Origin: Streptococcus mitis
GTDB lineage: Bacteria > Bacillota > Bacilli > Lactobacillales > Streptococcaceae
Length of the DNA: 64,000 nt
Assembly (NCBI RefSeq): GCF_946190375.1
Contig: NZ_CAMIAF010000008.1
Coordinates: 1-64,000, forward strand
Direction: 5' to 3'
The notes beneath the pieces are model-generated. The model made no database searches, was not told the DNA's origin, and saw only the letters and a program-made list of their open reading frames with translations. The position numbers were made by a program, and so were the translations under genes. Of this stretch, positions 1-9,068 are shown piece after piece; the first letter of the stretch is position 1, and each line of letters starts with the position of its first letter.

Positions 1-37
1 ATTATCAAGCATTATTTTACCTCATCTCTAGTATAAC

Positions 38-97
38 AAAAAAGCCATCAATTTGATGACTTTTTCAGTAGGCTCTCCTGAATGGGATGGCTTTTTT
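38..97. terminator. Bidirectional hairpin at window edge
   Basis: AAAAAAGCCATC at 38-49 is complementary to GATGGCTTTTTT at 86-97, with a smaller hairpin inside. The A-rich left arm and T-rich right arm would act as a terminator in either direction. It probably separates the gene left of the window from the pepA-side genes. Confidence 0.5.
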
Positions 98-132
98 CTT
101 TTCCTCATCAAGAATGGCTTTTCACCATATAA

Positions 133-168
133 AAAATGCTTTGATCCACAATGGAATCAAAGCATTTT
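133..168 (-). terminator. Terminator of the pepA/immunity operon
   Basis: A 13-bp perfect stem (AAAATGCTTTGAT at 133-145 with its complement at 156-168) is followed on the minus strand by a T-rich tail. The right arm overlaps the stop codon of the immunity-like gene ending at 157. Confidence 0.75.
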
Positions 169-462
169 AAAGAGTTCGCCAAACATAAGCGCAGAAGCTG
201 CAGTTCCTCTGTACTTGGCTTCTTCTCTTTTGATAAAGCGAGCCAAGTTGAGCAACTCAGGTGCCGGATGTTTAGGATTTAGGAGCAATTCACGATTGAC
301 TAGACCCGAGAGACGGACTGCCAGCAATTGCTCATTTGTAGAAGGCAGTTTTTTTGCAGTCTCTAGGAGAGCAGCAACTAAATCTTCACTCAAATCATGG
401 CGAGCATGATTGTAAAGATCTTTTACAAGACTTTCTAGGTTTGGTTCTACCATCCCTACCAC
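157..462 (-). CDS. EntA-type bacteriocin immunity protein
   Basis: This encodes a 101-residue, mostly helical, soluble protein with no signal peptide or membrane segment. Size and pattern (a four-helix-bundle-like sequence with ELLNLARFIKR in the second half and a hydrophobic C-terminus) fit the enterocin A immunity family, whose members protect producers of class IIa bacteriocins. It lies 12 bp downstream of pepA on the same strand, so it is probably cotranscribed, and shares the terminator overlapping its stop codon. No bacteriocin gene is visible nearby, so it may be an orphan immunity gene. The family call rests on general pattern only. Confidence 0.6.
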   Translation of the reverse strand: MVGMVEPNLESLVKDLYNHARHDLSEDLVAALLETAKKLPSTNEQLLAVRLSGLVNRELLLNPKHPAPELLNLARFIKREEAKYRGTAASALMFGELFKML

Positions 463-474
463 CTCCCTTATGGT

Positions 475-1539
475 TTAATAACTTTTAATCAAATCAACCG
501 TTGAACGATCCAATTTTTTCACCAAGGCTTGTAAGAAAGCTTGCGCTTCTAGGAAGTCATCCATTGCGTAGAGGGTTTGGTGAGAATGGATATAACGAGC
601 ACAGACTCCGATTGTTGTAGATGGGACACCGCCATTTTTCAAATGAGCTGCGCCAGCGTCTGTTCCGCCTTTACCACAGTAGTATTGGTACTTGATTCCA
701 GCTTCTTCAGCAGTTGTCAAAAGGAAATCCTTCATTCCTGGAAGAAGCAAGTGACCTGGGTCATAGAAACGAATCAAGGTTCCATCTCCAATCTTGCCTT
801 GACCACCGTAGACATCACCTGCTGGTGAGCAGTCAACTGCTAGGAAAACTTCTGGGTCAAACTTGGTTGTAGATGTATGAGCACCACGGAGACCAACTTC
901 TTCTTGGACGTTAGAGCCAAGATAGAGTTCATTGCCAATTTTTTGACCTGACAGAGCTTCCGCCAACTCGCTAACCATGAGAACCCCGTAGCGATTGTCC
1001 CAAGCTTTTGAGATGATATTTTTTTCATTGGCTGTCAAGATTGCAGAACTATCTGGTACGATGGTGTCGCCAGGACGGATGCCAAAGCTTTCTGCCTCAG
1101 CCTTGTCCGCAAAACCACCATCAAAGACGATATCTGCAATAGCAGGCATAGTTGGTCCACCCTTTCCGCGAGTCAAATGTGGAGGGACAGAACCCGAAAT
1201 CACAGGAATTTCACGACCATCACGAGTAAAGAGTTTAAAGCGCTGGCTACTAACCACCATAGGATTCCAACCACCAATCTCAACGACACGGAAGGTACCA
1301 TCTGGCTTAATCTCGCTGACCATAAAACCAACTTCATCCATATGAGAAGCGACCAAGACGCGCGGTGCATCCGCAGCTTCTGAATGTTTAATCCCGAAAA
1401 TACCACCCAAGCCATCTGTCACCACTTCATCCACATGCGGTGTCAACTTTTCACGAAGATAAGCACGGACAGGTGCTTCATGACCTGAGATAGCAGCAAG
1501 TTCTGTTACTTCTTTGATTTTTGAAAATAATGTTGTCAT
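475..1539 (-). CDS. pepA: Glutamyl aminopeptidase, M42 family
   Basis: The 354-residue cytoplasmic metallo-aminopeptidase should remove N-terminal Glu/Asp from peptides. M42 features are in order: ASHMDEVGF with His66 and Asp68 as metal ligands, AWDNRYG near residue 180, QEEVGLRGA near 212 with the catalytic Glu pair, and a C-terminal GGTDAGAAH stretch. Length is normal for the family. The ATG at 1539 has a GAAGGA ribosome site. It heads a two-gene unit with the immunity-like gene, and would work downstream of the Ami peptide importer by breaking imported peptides into amino acids. Confidence 0.93.
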   Translation of the reverse strand: MTTLFSKIKEVTELAAISGHEAPVRAYLREKLTPHVDEVVTDGLGGIFGIKHSEAADAPRVLVASHMDEVGFMVSEIKPDGTFRVVEIGGWNPMVVSSQRFKLFTRDGREIPVISGSVPPHLTRGKGGPTMPAIADIVFDGGFADKAEAESFGIRPGDTIVPDSSAILTANEKNIISKAWDNRYGVLMVSELAEALSGQKIGNELYLGSNVQEEVGLRGAHTSTTKFDPEVFLAVDCSPAGDVYGGQGKIGDGTLIRFYDPGHLLLPGMKDFLLTTAEEAGIKYQYYCGKGGTDAGAAHLKNGGVPSTTIGVCARYIHSHQTLYAMDDFLEAQAFLQALVKKLDRSTVDLIKSY

Positions 1540-1759
1540 TTCAGTTCCTTCTTTCTTTCATCCATTTTACCACTTTTTATAGGAGAAGGATAGCGGGAAG
1601 GTGGATTTCTAAATTAGTATCTTAGTCTTACTGTATCTTAGAAAAAGCTTGTATTTTCTTGCATGTGAGGTGAAATCTAAGAACTATTCCAAGACCAACC
1701 AAACTATTAATTCCCAAATAAAAAACAATCCAACGCTATATTTGTTCAGTTTTTCATGA

Positions 1760-1774
1760 AATTTGCAGAAAATA
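1760..1774. promoter_or_regulatory. Possible CodY box before galE
   Basis: AATTTGCAGAAAATA matches the CodY consensus AATTTTCWGAAAATT at 13 of 15 positions and ends one base before the galE -35. It is weaker than the boxes before piuB and amiA. Confidence 0.35.
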
Positions 1775-1775
1775 G

Positions 1776-1804
1776 TTGACTTTCCCTTCCTCTTTCTTTA
1801 AAAT
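1776..1804 (+). promoter_or_regulatory. galE promoter
   Basis: TTGACT at 1776-1781 and TAAAAT at 1799-1804 are separated by 17 bp. The expected start site lies about 20 bases before the galE ATG at 1833, which has an AAAAGGAAAA ribosome site. The 1540-1832 gap otherwise holds only the divergent pepA upstream region. Confidence 0.7.
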
Positions 1805-1832
1805 AGTACAAAACTAGGAAAAGGAAAAAATC

Positions 1833-2831
1833 ATGACCAAAACAATTCTTGTTACAGGTGGAGCTGGCTACATTGGCTCCCATACCGTTAAAGCTCTTTT
1901 AAATGCTGGCTACCAGGTGCATGTCCTCGATAATCTCTCTACAGGAAATCGTTCGGCTGTGGATAGTCGTGCTAGCTTTAAACAACTGGATGTTTATGAT
2001 GCTAGTGCCCTAAAAGCTTACTTGGAAGAAAATCAAATTGATGCTGTTCTTCATTGTGCAGGTGAAATTGTTGTGAGCGAAAGTATTGAAAATCCAAGCA
2101 AATACTTCACTGCCAATGTTGCTGGTATGAACCAAGTTCTCAAAGTCTTATCTGAAGTTGGCATTCAAAAAATCATGTTCTCTTCAACTGCATCTCTCTA
2201 TGGTAATAACTGTATTGACAAGCCAGCGACTGAAGACACCCTGCTTGATCCTGTCAACCCTTATGCAGAGACAAAACTGATGGGTGAACGAATGATTTAC
2301 TGGATGGCCAATCGCTACGACTGGAAATATGTCATTTTCCGTTACTTTAATGTAGCTGGGGCTGAAATGGATGCTTCAAACGGTCTGCGTGTGAAAAATC
2401 CAACTCACATCATTCCTAACATCAACAAGACTGCATTGGGACAAAATGATAGCCTAAAAATATTTGGAGATGACTACGATACACGTGACGGTTCATGTAT
2501 TCGGGATTACATTCATGTCTTGGACCTTGCACAGGCACATGTTAAAGGGATGAATTACCTCTTCCAAGAAGACAGTTCTTCTCAAATCTTTAACTTAGGA
2601 ACTGAGAAAGGCTATACTGTCAAAGAAATCTTTAAAACTGCTGAAGAATTACTGGATCAAAAAATCCCACACGAGATTGTTGCTCGTCGTGCTGGTGACC
2701 CAGCTAGCGTCCTAGCAGACGCATCAAAAGCTAAACAATATCTTGACTGGCAGGCTAGCTACTCCCTCGAAGATATTATTTTATCAGACTATCGTTGGCG
2801 TGTTAAAGAGGGGAAAAATATTTTGGAATAA
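1833..2831 (+). CDS. galE: UDP-glucose 4-epimerase
   Basis: The 332-residue extended short-chain dehydrogenase interconverts UDP-glucose and UDP-galactose for the Leloir pathway and for polysaccharide precursors. The NAD-binding GGAGYIGSHT lies at residues 9-18, the SSTAS serine/threonine region near 118, and the YxxxK catalytic pair is Tyr144/Lys148. Full length for the family. No galK or galT lies next to it; it has its own promoter and a weak hairpin downstream, so it seems monocistronic. Mitis-group genomes often carry two galE copies; which one this is cannot be told here. Confidence 0.92.
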   Translation: MTKTILVTGGAGYIGSHTVKALLNAGYQVHVLDNLSTGNRSAVDSRASFKQLDVYDASALKAYLEENQIDAVLHCAGEIVVSESIENPSKYFTANVAGMNQVLKVLSEVGIQKIMFSSTASLYGNNCIDKPATEDTLLDPVNPYAETKLMGERMIYWMANRYDWKYVIFRYFNVAGAEMDASNGLRVKNPTHIIPNINKTALGQNDSLKIFGDDYDTRDGSCIRDYIHVLDLAQAHVKGMNYLFQEDSSSQIFNLGTEKGYTVKEIFKTAEELLDQKIPHEIVARRAGDPASVLADASKAKQYLDWQASYSLEDIILSDYRWRVKEGKNILE

Positions 2832-2879
2832 GATAACAGAGGAGAAAGTCCTAGTGCTCTCTCCTTGTTTTATTCATTA

Positions 2880-2894
2880 AATTGTCAGAAAATT
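2880..2894. promoter_or_regulatory. CodY box upstream of piu operon
   Basis: AATTGTCAGAAAATT differs from the CodY consensus AATTTTCWGAAAATT at only one position. It ends two bases before the -35 of the piuB promoter, a position suited to block or modulate RNA polymerase. Confidence 0.6.
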
Positions 2895-2896
2895 TA

Positions 2897-2925
2897 TTGA
2901 CAGATTAAAGAAATCGTGTTACAGT
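2897..2925 (+). promoter_or_regulatory. piuBCDA promoter
   Basis: A perfect TTGACA at 2897-2902 and TACAGT at 2920-2925 have 17-bp spacing. The only other element seen in the galE-piuB gap is a weak hairpin near 2839-2872, which could end galE transcription. Confidence 0.65.
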
Positions 2926-2974
2926 AATATCCGCAGGTATCTTTCGATACCAAATCTACATGAAAGGACGGGGT

Positions 2975-3934
2975 ATGAAACTTTCTCATTATTTAATTGG
3001 CTTACTTTTACTCCTAGTCTTTCTCTCTATTAGCATTGGAACCAGTGATTTTTCATGGGGAAAACTCTTTGCTCTGGATCATGAAACTTGGCTTCTCTTT
3101 CAAGAGTCGCGTCTTCCAAGGACGATTAGTATTCTCCTGACCGCCTCTAGTATGAGTATGGCAGGTCTGCTCATGCAGACTATCACTCAAAATCCGTTTG
3201 CTGCTCCAAGCACAGTTGGGACTACTGAAGCCGCCAAACTAGGAATGGTATTGAGCCTCTTTGTCTTTCCGTCGGCTAGTCTGACCCAAAAGATGCTCTT
3301 TGCTTTTGTCTCATCCATTTTATTTACCCTCTTCTTCCTGGCCTTTATGACTATTTTTTCTGTAAAGGAAAGGTGGATGTTGCCTCTGATTGGGATCATC
3401 TATAGTGGGATTATCGGTTCCGTGACAGAAGTTATCGCCTACCGTTTCAATCTGGTTCAGAGTATGACAGCTTGGACCCAGGGCTCCTTCTCCATGATTC
3501 AGACCCATCAGTATGAGTGGCTCTTCTTAGGCCTCATTATCCTGATTGCCGTTTGGAAATTGTCCCAAACTTTTACCATCATGAATCTGGGCAAGGAAAC
3601 CAGTGAGAGTTTGGGGATTTCTTACTCCCTACTTGAAAAACTGGCCCTCTTTCTGGTTGCGCTAACGACAAGTGTCACCATGATTACTGTGGGTGGCTTG
3701 CCATTTCTCGGAGTTATCGTTCCCAATCTTGTTCGCAAACGCTATGGAGATAATCTGAGTCAAACCAAACTCATGGTCGTACTGGTTGGTGCCAATCTAG
3801 TTCTGGCCTGCGACATTCTCTCTCGAGTCTTGATTCGGCCCTATGAGCTGTCTGTCAGCCTCTTGCTAGGAATCATCGGCAGCCTCGTCTTTATCCTACT
3901 TCTCTGGAGAGGGGGACTAAAAGATGCCGTCTAA
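2975..3934 (+). CDS. piuB: Iron/haem ABC importer permease PiuB
   Basis: A 319-residue FecCD-family permease with about nine to ten hydrophobic segments, including GLLMQTITQNPFAAPSTVG near the N-terminus, typical of siderophore and haem permeases. I chose the ATG at 2975 over that at 2960 because AAAGGACGGGGT directly precedes 2975, while 2960 has no ribosome site. It opens the piuBCDA unit and overlaps piuC by 11 bases. In pneumococcus this system (also called fatDC-fecE-fatB) takes up iron complexes or haem and is repressed by the orphan regulator RitR; substrate here is inferred from homology. Confidence 0.88.
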   Translation: MKLSHYLIGLLLLLVFLSISIGTSDFSWGKLFALDHETWLLFQESRLPRTISILLTASSMSMAGLLMQTITQNPFAAPSTVGTTEAAKLGMVLSLFVFPSASLTQKMLFAFVSSILFTLFFLAFMTIFSVKERWMLPLIGIIYSGIIGSVTEVIAYRFNLVQSMTAWTQGSFSMIQTHQYEWLFLGLIILIAVWKLSQTFTIMNLGKETSESLGISYSLLEKLALFLVALTTSVTMITVGGLPFLGVIVPNLVRKRYGDNLSQTKLMVVLVGANLVLACDILSRVLIRPYELSVSLLLGIIGSLVFILLLWRGGLKDAV

Positions 3935-4880
3935 AAGCAAACATACTAAGCTATTCTGGCTTCTCATTATTCTTGCCATCGGAGCTTGTCTTCTCTACTT
4001 TTGGCCCATTACTCACCTGTCAGCCTTTGCTTGGAAGTTGCGTTCCCAAAAGGTTATCGTTTATCTCTTGGTAGCCATCGCGACAGGGATTTCGACCATT
4101 AGTTTTCAAACCCTAACGGAAAATCGCTTCCTGACGCCAAGTATTTTGGGAATCGAATCCTTCTACGTCCTACTACAAACTCTGCTACTGGTTTTTGAAA
4201 GCAAGTTTCTTCAACTTGGGAAGTCTCCTATCTTAGAATTCCTAGTTTTGCTTCTGCTTCAATCCCTCTTCTTTCTTGCCTTACAAGGCTACTTGAAGAC
4301 ACTGATGAAGCAAGATCTGGTCTTCATCCTGCTGATCTGTCTAGCCCTCGGAAGTCTCTTTCGAAATATCAGTACCTTCCTTCAGGTCCTGATGGATCCA
4401 AACGAATACGATAAACTGCAGAACAGTCTCTTTGCCTCCTTTCAGCATCTCAACACTTCCATCCTAGCCATTGGTTCTCTGATTATCCTTGCTTTGACCA
4501 TCTTTTTCTTTCGGAAAGCAGTCATTCTGGATGTCTTGCACCTACAAAGAGAAACGGCTCAGATATTGGGACTCGATGTTGAAAAAGAACAGAGAGAACT
4601 CCTCTGGGGCATCGTGCTTTTGACTTCAACGGCCACTGCCTTGGTAGGGCCTATGGCCTTCTTTGGCTTTATGCTGGCCAACCTCACCTACCTGATCGTC
4701 AAAGATTATCGGCACAAGTTGCTCTTTATCGTGGCCATTCTGGTTGGATTTATCAGTTTGACCTTGGGGCAAGCCCTGATTGAACGAGTCTTTGCACTAG
4801 AAATTCGCATCAGCATGATCATCGAGAGCGTGGGTGGCTTCTTATTCTTTATCTTACTTTATAGGAGGGCGCGTCGGTGA
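3924..4880 (+). CDS. piuC: Iron/haem ABC importer permease PiuC
   Basis: The second FecCD-type permease subunit, 318 residues, with repeated membrane segments and a FLTPSILGIES motif near residue 75, equivalent to the conserved loop of BtuC-like proteins. It pairs with PiuB to form the channel. It starts inside the end of piuB and its TGA overlaps the GTG start of piuD, so all three are translationally coupled. Known as FatC in pneumococcus; loss of FatC together with AmiC was reported to let codY mutants survive, which is notable because amiC is also in this window. Confidence 0.88.
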   Translation: MPSKSKHTKLFWLLIILAIGACLLYFWPITHLSAFAWKLRSQKVIVYLLVAIATGISTISFQTLTENRFLTPSILGIESFYVLLQTLLLVFESKFLQLGKSPILEFLVLLLLQSLFFLALQGYLKTLMKQDLVFILLICLALGSLFRNISTFLQVLMDPNEYDKLQNSLFASFQHLNTSILAIGSLIILALTIFFFRKAVILDVLHLQRETAQILGLDVEKEQRELLWGIVLLTSTATALVGPMAFFGFMLANLTYLIVKDYRHKLLFIVAILVGFISLTLGQALIERVFALEIRISMIIESVGGFLFFILLYRRARR

Positions 4881-5629
4881 AACTGAAAAACATTGACAAA
4901 TCCATTCAAAAACAGGATATTTTGCAAGGCATTTCGCTTGAAGTCAGTCCTCAGAAACTGACAGCCTTCATTGGTCCAAATGGTGCTGGAAAATCGACTC
5001 TCCTCTCCATCATGAGCAGACTGACCAAGAAAGATCAGGGAATTCTCAGTATCAAAGACCGTGAAATCGAGAGTTGGAATTCGCAAGAACTAGCCCAAGA
5101 ACTGACTATCCTAAAGCAGAAAATCAATTACCAAGCCAAATTGACGGTGGAAGAACTGGTCAGCTTTGGACGTTTTCCCTACAGTCGAGGTCGACTGAGA
5201 CCAGAAGATTGGGAAAAAATCCGAGAAACTCTGGACTATCTGGAACTGACCAACTTAAAAGACCGCTACATCGATAGCCTGTCTGGAGGCCAGCTCCAAC
5301 GGGTCTTTATAGCTATGGTACTGGCCCAGGATACAGACTTTATCTTGCTAGACGAACCACTCAACAATCTCGATATCAAGCAAAGTGTCAGTATGATGCA
5401 GATTCTCAAGCGACTGGTGGAGGAACTCGGCAAGACCATTATCATCGTCCTCCACGATATCAACATGGCCAGCCAGTATGCAGATGAAATTGTCGCCTTC
5501 AAGGACGGCCAAGTCTTTAGCAAGGGAAGAACCGATCAAATCATGCAGTCTGATCTGCTCAGTCAACTCTATGAGATTCCCATCACGCTAGCTGATATCA
5601 ATGGCAAAAAGATCTGCATCTATAGCTAG
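4877..5629 (+). CDS. piuD: Iron/haem ABC importer ATPase PiuD
   Basis: The 250-residue ATPase energises PiuBC. Walker A is GPNGAGKST near residues 33-41, the signature is LSGGQLQRV near 135, Walker B is FILLDEP near 156, and a switch His lies in VLHDIN near 192. It starts with GTG at 4877 behind AGGAGGGC and its start overlaps the piuC stop. Length and motif order are those of FecE/FhuC proteins. A 95-base gap with no clear terminator separates it from piuA. Confidence 0.9.
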   Translation: MKLKNIDKSIQKQDILQGISLEVSPQKLTAFIGPNGAGKSTLLSIMSRLTKKDQGILSIKDREIESWNSQELAQELTILKQKINYQAKLTVEELVSFGRFPYSRGRLRPEDWEKIRETLDYLELTNLKDRYIDSLSGGQLQRVFIAMVLAQDTDFILLDEPLNNLDIKQSVSMMQILKRLVEELGKTIIIVLHDINMASQYADEIVAFKDGQVFSKGRTDQIMQSDLLSQLYEIPITLADINGKKICIYS

Positions 5630-5724
5630 TAACATAGAAGCTCAAGTTAGAGAACCTTCAGTCTCTTAGTCAATAATACCTAGAGACTCCCTAAATCGTT
5701 ATCACATTTTAAAAAGGAGAAATT

Positions 5725-6690
5725 ATGAAAACATCCCTTAAACTTTACCTCACTGCCCTAATGGCTAGTTTCTTGCTCCTACTTGGTGCATGTAGTACAA
5801 ACTCAAGTACCAGCCAGTCGGAGACAAGTAGCTCTGCTCCAACAGAGGTGACCATTAAAAGTTCACTAGATGAGGTCAAACTTTCAAAGGTTCCTGAAAA
5901 GATTGTGACCTTTGACCTTGGCGCTGCTGATACTATTCGCGCTTTAGGTTTTGAAAAGAATATCGTCGGAATGCCTACAAAAACCGTTCCAACTTACCTA
6001 AAAGACCTAACTGGAAAAGTTAAGAATGTTGGTTCTATGGTTGAGCCAGACCTAGAAGCCATTGCTGCCCTTGAACCAGATTTGATTATCGCTTCACCAC
6101 GTACCCAAAAATTCGTAGATAAGTTCAACGAAATCGCTCCGACTGTTCTCTTCCAAGCAAGCAAGGACGACTACTGGACTTCAACTAAGACCAACATTGA
6201 ATACTTAGCAAGTGCCTTCGGCGAAACTGGTACACAGAAAGCCAAGGAAGAATTGGCCAAATTAGACAAGAGCATCCAAGAAGTCGCAACTAAAAACGAA
6301 AGTTCTGACAAAAAAGCCCTTGCTATCCTCCTCAACGAAGGAAAAATGGCAGCCTTTGGTGCCCAATCTCGTTTCTCTTTCTTGTACCAAACCTTGAAAT
6401 TCAAGCCAACTGACACTCAATTTGAAGACTCTCGCCACGGACAAGAAGTCAGTTTTGAAAGTGTCAAAGAAATCAATCCTGACATCCTCTTTGTCATCAA
6501 CCGTACCCTTGCCATCGCTGGGGACAACTCAAGCAACGATGGCGTCCTAGAAAATGCCCTTATCGCTGAAACTCCTGCCGCTAAAAATGGTAAGATTATC
6601 CAACTAACACCAGACCTCTGGTATCTAAGCGGAGGCGGACTTGAATCAACCAAACTCATGATTGAAGATGCACAAAAAGCCTTGAAATAA
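5725..6690 (+). CDS. piuA: Iron/haem-binding lipoprotein PiuA
   Basis: A 321-residue substrate-binding lipoprotein. A signal peptide ends in LLGAC with the lipidated Cys23, followed by a Ser/Thr-rich linker and a FatB-like periplasmic-binding domain (IVTFDLGAADTIRALGF, then LIIASPRTQKF). It should deliver iron complexes or haem to PiuBCD. Ribosome site AAAAAGGAGAA. It closes the operon in front of a strong terminator. In pneumococcus PiuA is surface exposed and contributes to virulence; the ligand here is inferred. Confidence 0.92.
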   Translation: MKTSLKLYLTALMASFLLLLGACSTNSSTSQSETSSSAPTEVTIKSSLDEVKLSKVPEKIVTFDLGAADTIRALGFEKNIVGMPTKTVPTYLKDLTGKVKNVGSMVEPDLEAIAALEPDLIIASPRTQKFVDKFNEIAPTVLFQASKDDYWTSTKTNIEYLASAFGETGTQKAKEELAKLDKSIQEVATKNESSDKKALAILLNEGKMAAFGAQSRFSFLYQTLKFKPTDTQFEDSRHGQEVSFESVKEINPDILFVINRTLAIAGDNSSNDGVLENALIAETPAAKNGKIIQLTPDLWYLSGGGLESTKLMIEDAQKALK

Positions 6691-6723
6691 GCAACTTCAA
6701 ACTCAATCACATCTTTACATGAT

Positions 6724-6769
6724 AAAACGCATCCTATCAAGCTCACTCAAACCTGATAGGATGCGTTTT
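6724..6769. terminator. Strong bidirectional terminator, piuA/yidD
   Basis: A 16-bp stem (AAAACGCATCCTATCA with its complement) has A-rich and T-rich flanks. It ends piuA transcription on the plus strand and can also end the minus-strand yidD cluster. Confidence 0.85.
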
Positions 6770-6800
6770 TATCATTTCACTAAAATATTTTTGTCCAGCC

Positions 6801-7043
6801 TCATTCCCCTTCTTGATTCCGTTTAAGGGAAAAATGGTCTGGGACGGGGTCCTTACCTGTTTTCGACCAGGGATGGCAACGTAAAATCCGAGACAAACCC
6901 ATCAAAGCACCCTTGAAGCCATGTTTTTCAATAGCCTCAATCATGTAGTTGGAACAAGTCGGCTCAAAGCGACAAGAGGGTGGAAAGGCTGGTGAGATAA
7001 ACCGTTGGTAAAAGCGCACAGGCGCTATTAAAATTCGTTTCAT
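6801..7043 (-). CDS. yidD: Membrane protein insertion efficiency factor YidD
   Basis: An 80-residue YidD-family protein. It has the family signature [19 protein letters not shown] in the first half and ILRCHPW in the second, and a short amphipathic N-terminus ([16 protein letters not shown]). YidD acts at the inner face of the membrane and assists YidC-dependent insertion. Its ATG overlaps the rluB stop (TAATG), so translation is coupled. It is the last gene of the minus-strand cluster starting at murI. A YidC homologue is encoded elsewhere in this window. Confidence 0.93.
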   Translation of the reverse strand: MKRILIAPVRFYQRFISPAFPPSCRFEPTCSNYMIEAIEKHGFKGALMGLSRILRCHPWSKTGKDPVPDHFSLKRNQEGE

Positions 7044-7765
7044 TATTTCTTGGTTACAGCCATGGTGTGTAGTTGGCTGATTTCTTTTTTATTAAGACGA
7101 CGGGATTCTCCTGGACGGAGTCCTGTCAAGTCTAGATGTCCAAAACGGGTCCGTGACAACTTGTCCACTTGGAGACCGACAGCTTCGAACATCTTTTTAA
7201 CCTGGTGGTTACGCCCTTCATGGATAGTCAACTGCACCACAGAGCGGTTTTTAACTGGGTCCACTTTGAGAATCTCATAGACAGCCGGCTTGGTTTTCTT
7301 GCCATCAATCTCAAGTCCACGGGTCAAGGGGCGGAGATTATCCTTATTGGCCACACCTTTAACACGCGCGACATAAACCTTGTCAATCTCATTACGAGGG
7401 TGAATCATTTCATCCGTAAAATCCCCATCATTGGTCAAAATCAAGACTCCTGATGTATCCCAGTCCAAACGACCTACAGGGTAGATGCGCTCTTTCACGT
7501 TGGGCAAGAGGTCGACAACCGTCTTGCGGCCCTTGTCATCTGTCACACTGGAAATGACACCGCGTGGTTTGTTAAGCAGATAATAGACCTTTTCTTCGTT
7601 GTAGATAGGTTGGCCTTCAACTTCAACCTTATCGCCTGACTTGATGGTCGTTGCTAGTTCACGTACCACTTGACCATTAACCGTCACCAAGCCTTGCTTG
7701 ATCAGCTCTTCTGCTTTTCTCCTACTGGCCACACCTGCGTGGGCAATATACTTATTGATTCTCAT
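7043..7765 (-). CDS. rluB: 23S/16S rRNA pseudouridine synthase RluB-type
   Basis: 240 residues. An N-terminal S4 RNA-binding domain ([20 protein letters not shown]) is followed by an RsuA/RluB catalytic core with the active-site Asp in [17 protein letters not shown] and the GRNHQVKKM motif. It converts a specific uridine in rRNA to pseudouridine in the cytoplasm. It overlaps scpB by 14 bases and yidD by one base. Confidence 0.93.
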   Translation of the reverse strand: MRINKYIAHAGVASRRKAEELIKQGLVTVNGQVVRELATTIKSGDKVEVEGQPIYNEEKVYYLLNKPRGVISSVTDDKGRKTVVDLLPNVKERIYPVGRLDWDTSGVLILTNDGDFTDEMIHPRNEIDKVYVARVKGVANKDNLRPLTRGLEIDGKKTKPAVYEILKVDPVKNRSVVQLTIHEGRNHQVKKMFEAVGLQVDKLSRTRFGHLDLTGLRPGESRRLNKKEISQLHTMAVTKK

Positions 7766-8321
7766 CTTCTTCTATCCTTTCACCAAATAATTGGCTTTCT
7801 TGGGTTTGAATATCAAGCTCATCAATCACTGGTAATTCTTCCAAATGATTTATCCCCATGTAATCTAAGAAATAATCTGTTGTCACATAGAGGTTGGGGC
7901 GTCCCAACACTTCTTTTTTCCCGTCTTCCTTTATCAGGTCAAAAGCCTGCAATTTTGCCAAGGCCCCACTCGAGTTGACTCCACGGATGGCATCAATTTC
8001 TATCCGCGTAATCGGCTGCTTATAAGCAATGATGGACAAGGTCTCAAGGGCAGCCCGAGATAAACTCTGGTTGATAGGTGCCTTAGAGTATTCCTTCAAA
8101 ATCTCTGCAAATTGAGGCTTGGTCACCAATCTATAAGCGCCCCCTGTCTCAATCAGAGCCAAACTGGAATCTGGGTCCTTTTCATACTTCTGGGCTAATT
8201 TTTCTAAACTCTGTTGGATGCCTGTCGGTGGTAGAGAGAGGAGTTCAGCTAACTGGCGGACTCTAATCCCATCTTCACCCGCTACAAACAATAGCGCTTC
8301 TATTTTTGCTAAAGTACTCAT
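7752..8321 (-). CDS. scpB: Segregation and condensation protein ScpB
   Basis: 189 residues, two winged-helix units as in ScpB ([16 protein letters not shown] at the N-terminus; [16 protein letters not shown] near residue 95, a hallmark). With ScpA and SMC it forms the bacterial condensin that compacts and separates chromosomes. It lies 18 bp downstream of scpA and overlaps rluB. The conserved scpA-scpB-rluB order supports the call. The acidic C-terminus is normal for the family. Confidence 0.95.
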   Translation of the reverse strand: MSTLAKIEALLFVAGEDGIRVRQLAELLSLPPTGIQQSLEKLAQKYEKDPDSSLALIETGGAYRLVTKPQFAEILKEYSKAPINQSLSRAALETLSIIAYKQPITRIEIDAIRGVNSSGALAKLQAFDLIKEDGKKEVLGRPNLYVTTDYFLDYMGINHLEELPVIDELDIQTQESQLFGERIEEDENQ

Positions 8322-8339
8322 CTTTCCTCTCTATCAAGT

Positions 8340-9068
8340 CTAGCTTTGGGCCACTTGACTTTCTTCCTTCTTTTCCATGAGATAGATATCTCCGAAATTC
8401 TTTTCTTGCACGAGGATTAGCTCCTGGGTTTTGATTAACTCTAAGGTCGCCAAAAAGAGGGTGATGACCTCTTGGACATTCTGGGCTTCCTTAAACAAAT
8501 CCTGCAAGCGCAACTGATCTCGTCCAACCAAGGACTCTTTCACGATAACCATCATGTCCTCAATCTTATACTCATCCCGCAAGATAGTCGTGTGATTTTG
8601 TGCAAACTCCTCTTTTTTCTTGGCTAGGATATTTGAAAAAGCCAAAAAGAGGTCAATGGTCGTCTTGTCATGCACAAGCTCCGCATCTTCGTAAATCAAC
8701 TCTGTCGGCGCTTTGGAATAGTGCTGGGCCCGTTCTTGGTGCTTGGCTTCCAAGTGCTCACCCAAGAGCTTGAATTTGCGGTATTCTTCGATTTGAGACA
8801 GAAGATCCTGCTCCAGGTCATCCTCCAAGTCTGTCACTTCCGCTACCTTTGGAAGAAGCTTGCGGCTCTTGATCAGCATGAGCTGACTGGCCATGACCAT
8901 GTACTCGCCCGTCACTTCCAGACGCATGGCCTGCAGGGTTGAGACATAGGCTAGATACTGTTCGATGACTTCCGTAATAGGCACATCGTAGATATCCATC
9001 TGATACTTAGAAACCAGATGCAAGAGCAAGTCCAGGGGCCCTTCAAAATCTTTTAATTTAATATCCAT
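8340..9068 (-). CDS. scpA: Segregation and condensation protein ScpA (kleisin)
   Basis: 242 residues. The N-terminus [19 protein letters not shown] is the kleisin segment that binds the SMC neck; the C-terminal winged helix contacts the SMC head ([19 protein letters not shown]). It bridges SMC heads and recruits ScpB. Its ATG shares a base with the xerD-like stop codon (TAATG). Full length for the family. Confidence 0.95.
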   Translation of the reverse strand: MDIKLKDFEGPLDLLLHLVSKYQMDIYDVPITEVIEQYLAYVSTLQAMRLEVTGEYMVMASQLMLIKSRKLLPKVAEVTDLEDDLEQDLLSQIEEYRKFKLLGEHLEAKHQERAQHYSKAPTELIYEDAELVHDKTTIDLFLAFSNILAKKKEEFAQNHTTILRDEYKIEDMMVIVKESLVGRDQLRLQDLFKEAQNVQEVITLFLATLELIKTQELILVQEKNFGDIYLMEKKEESQVAQS

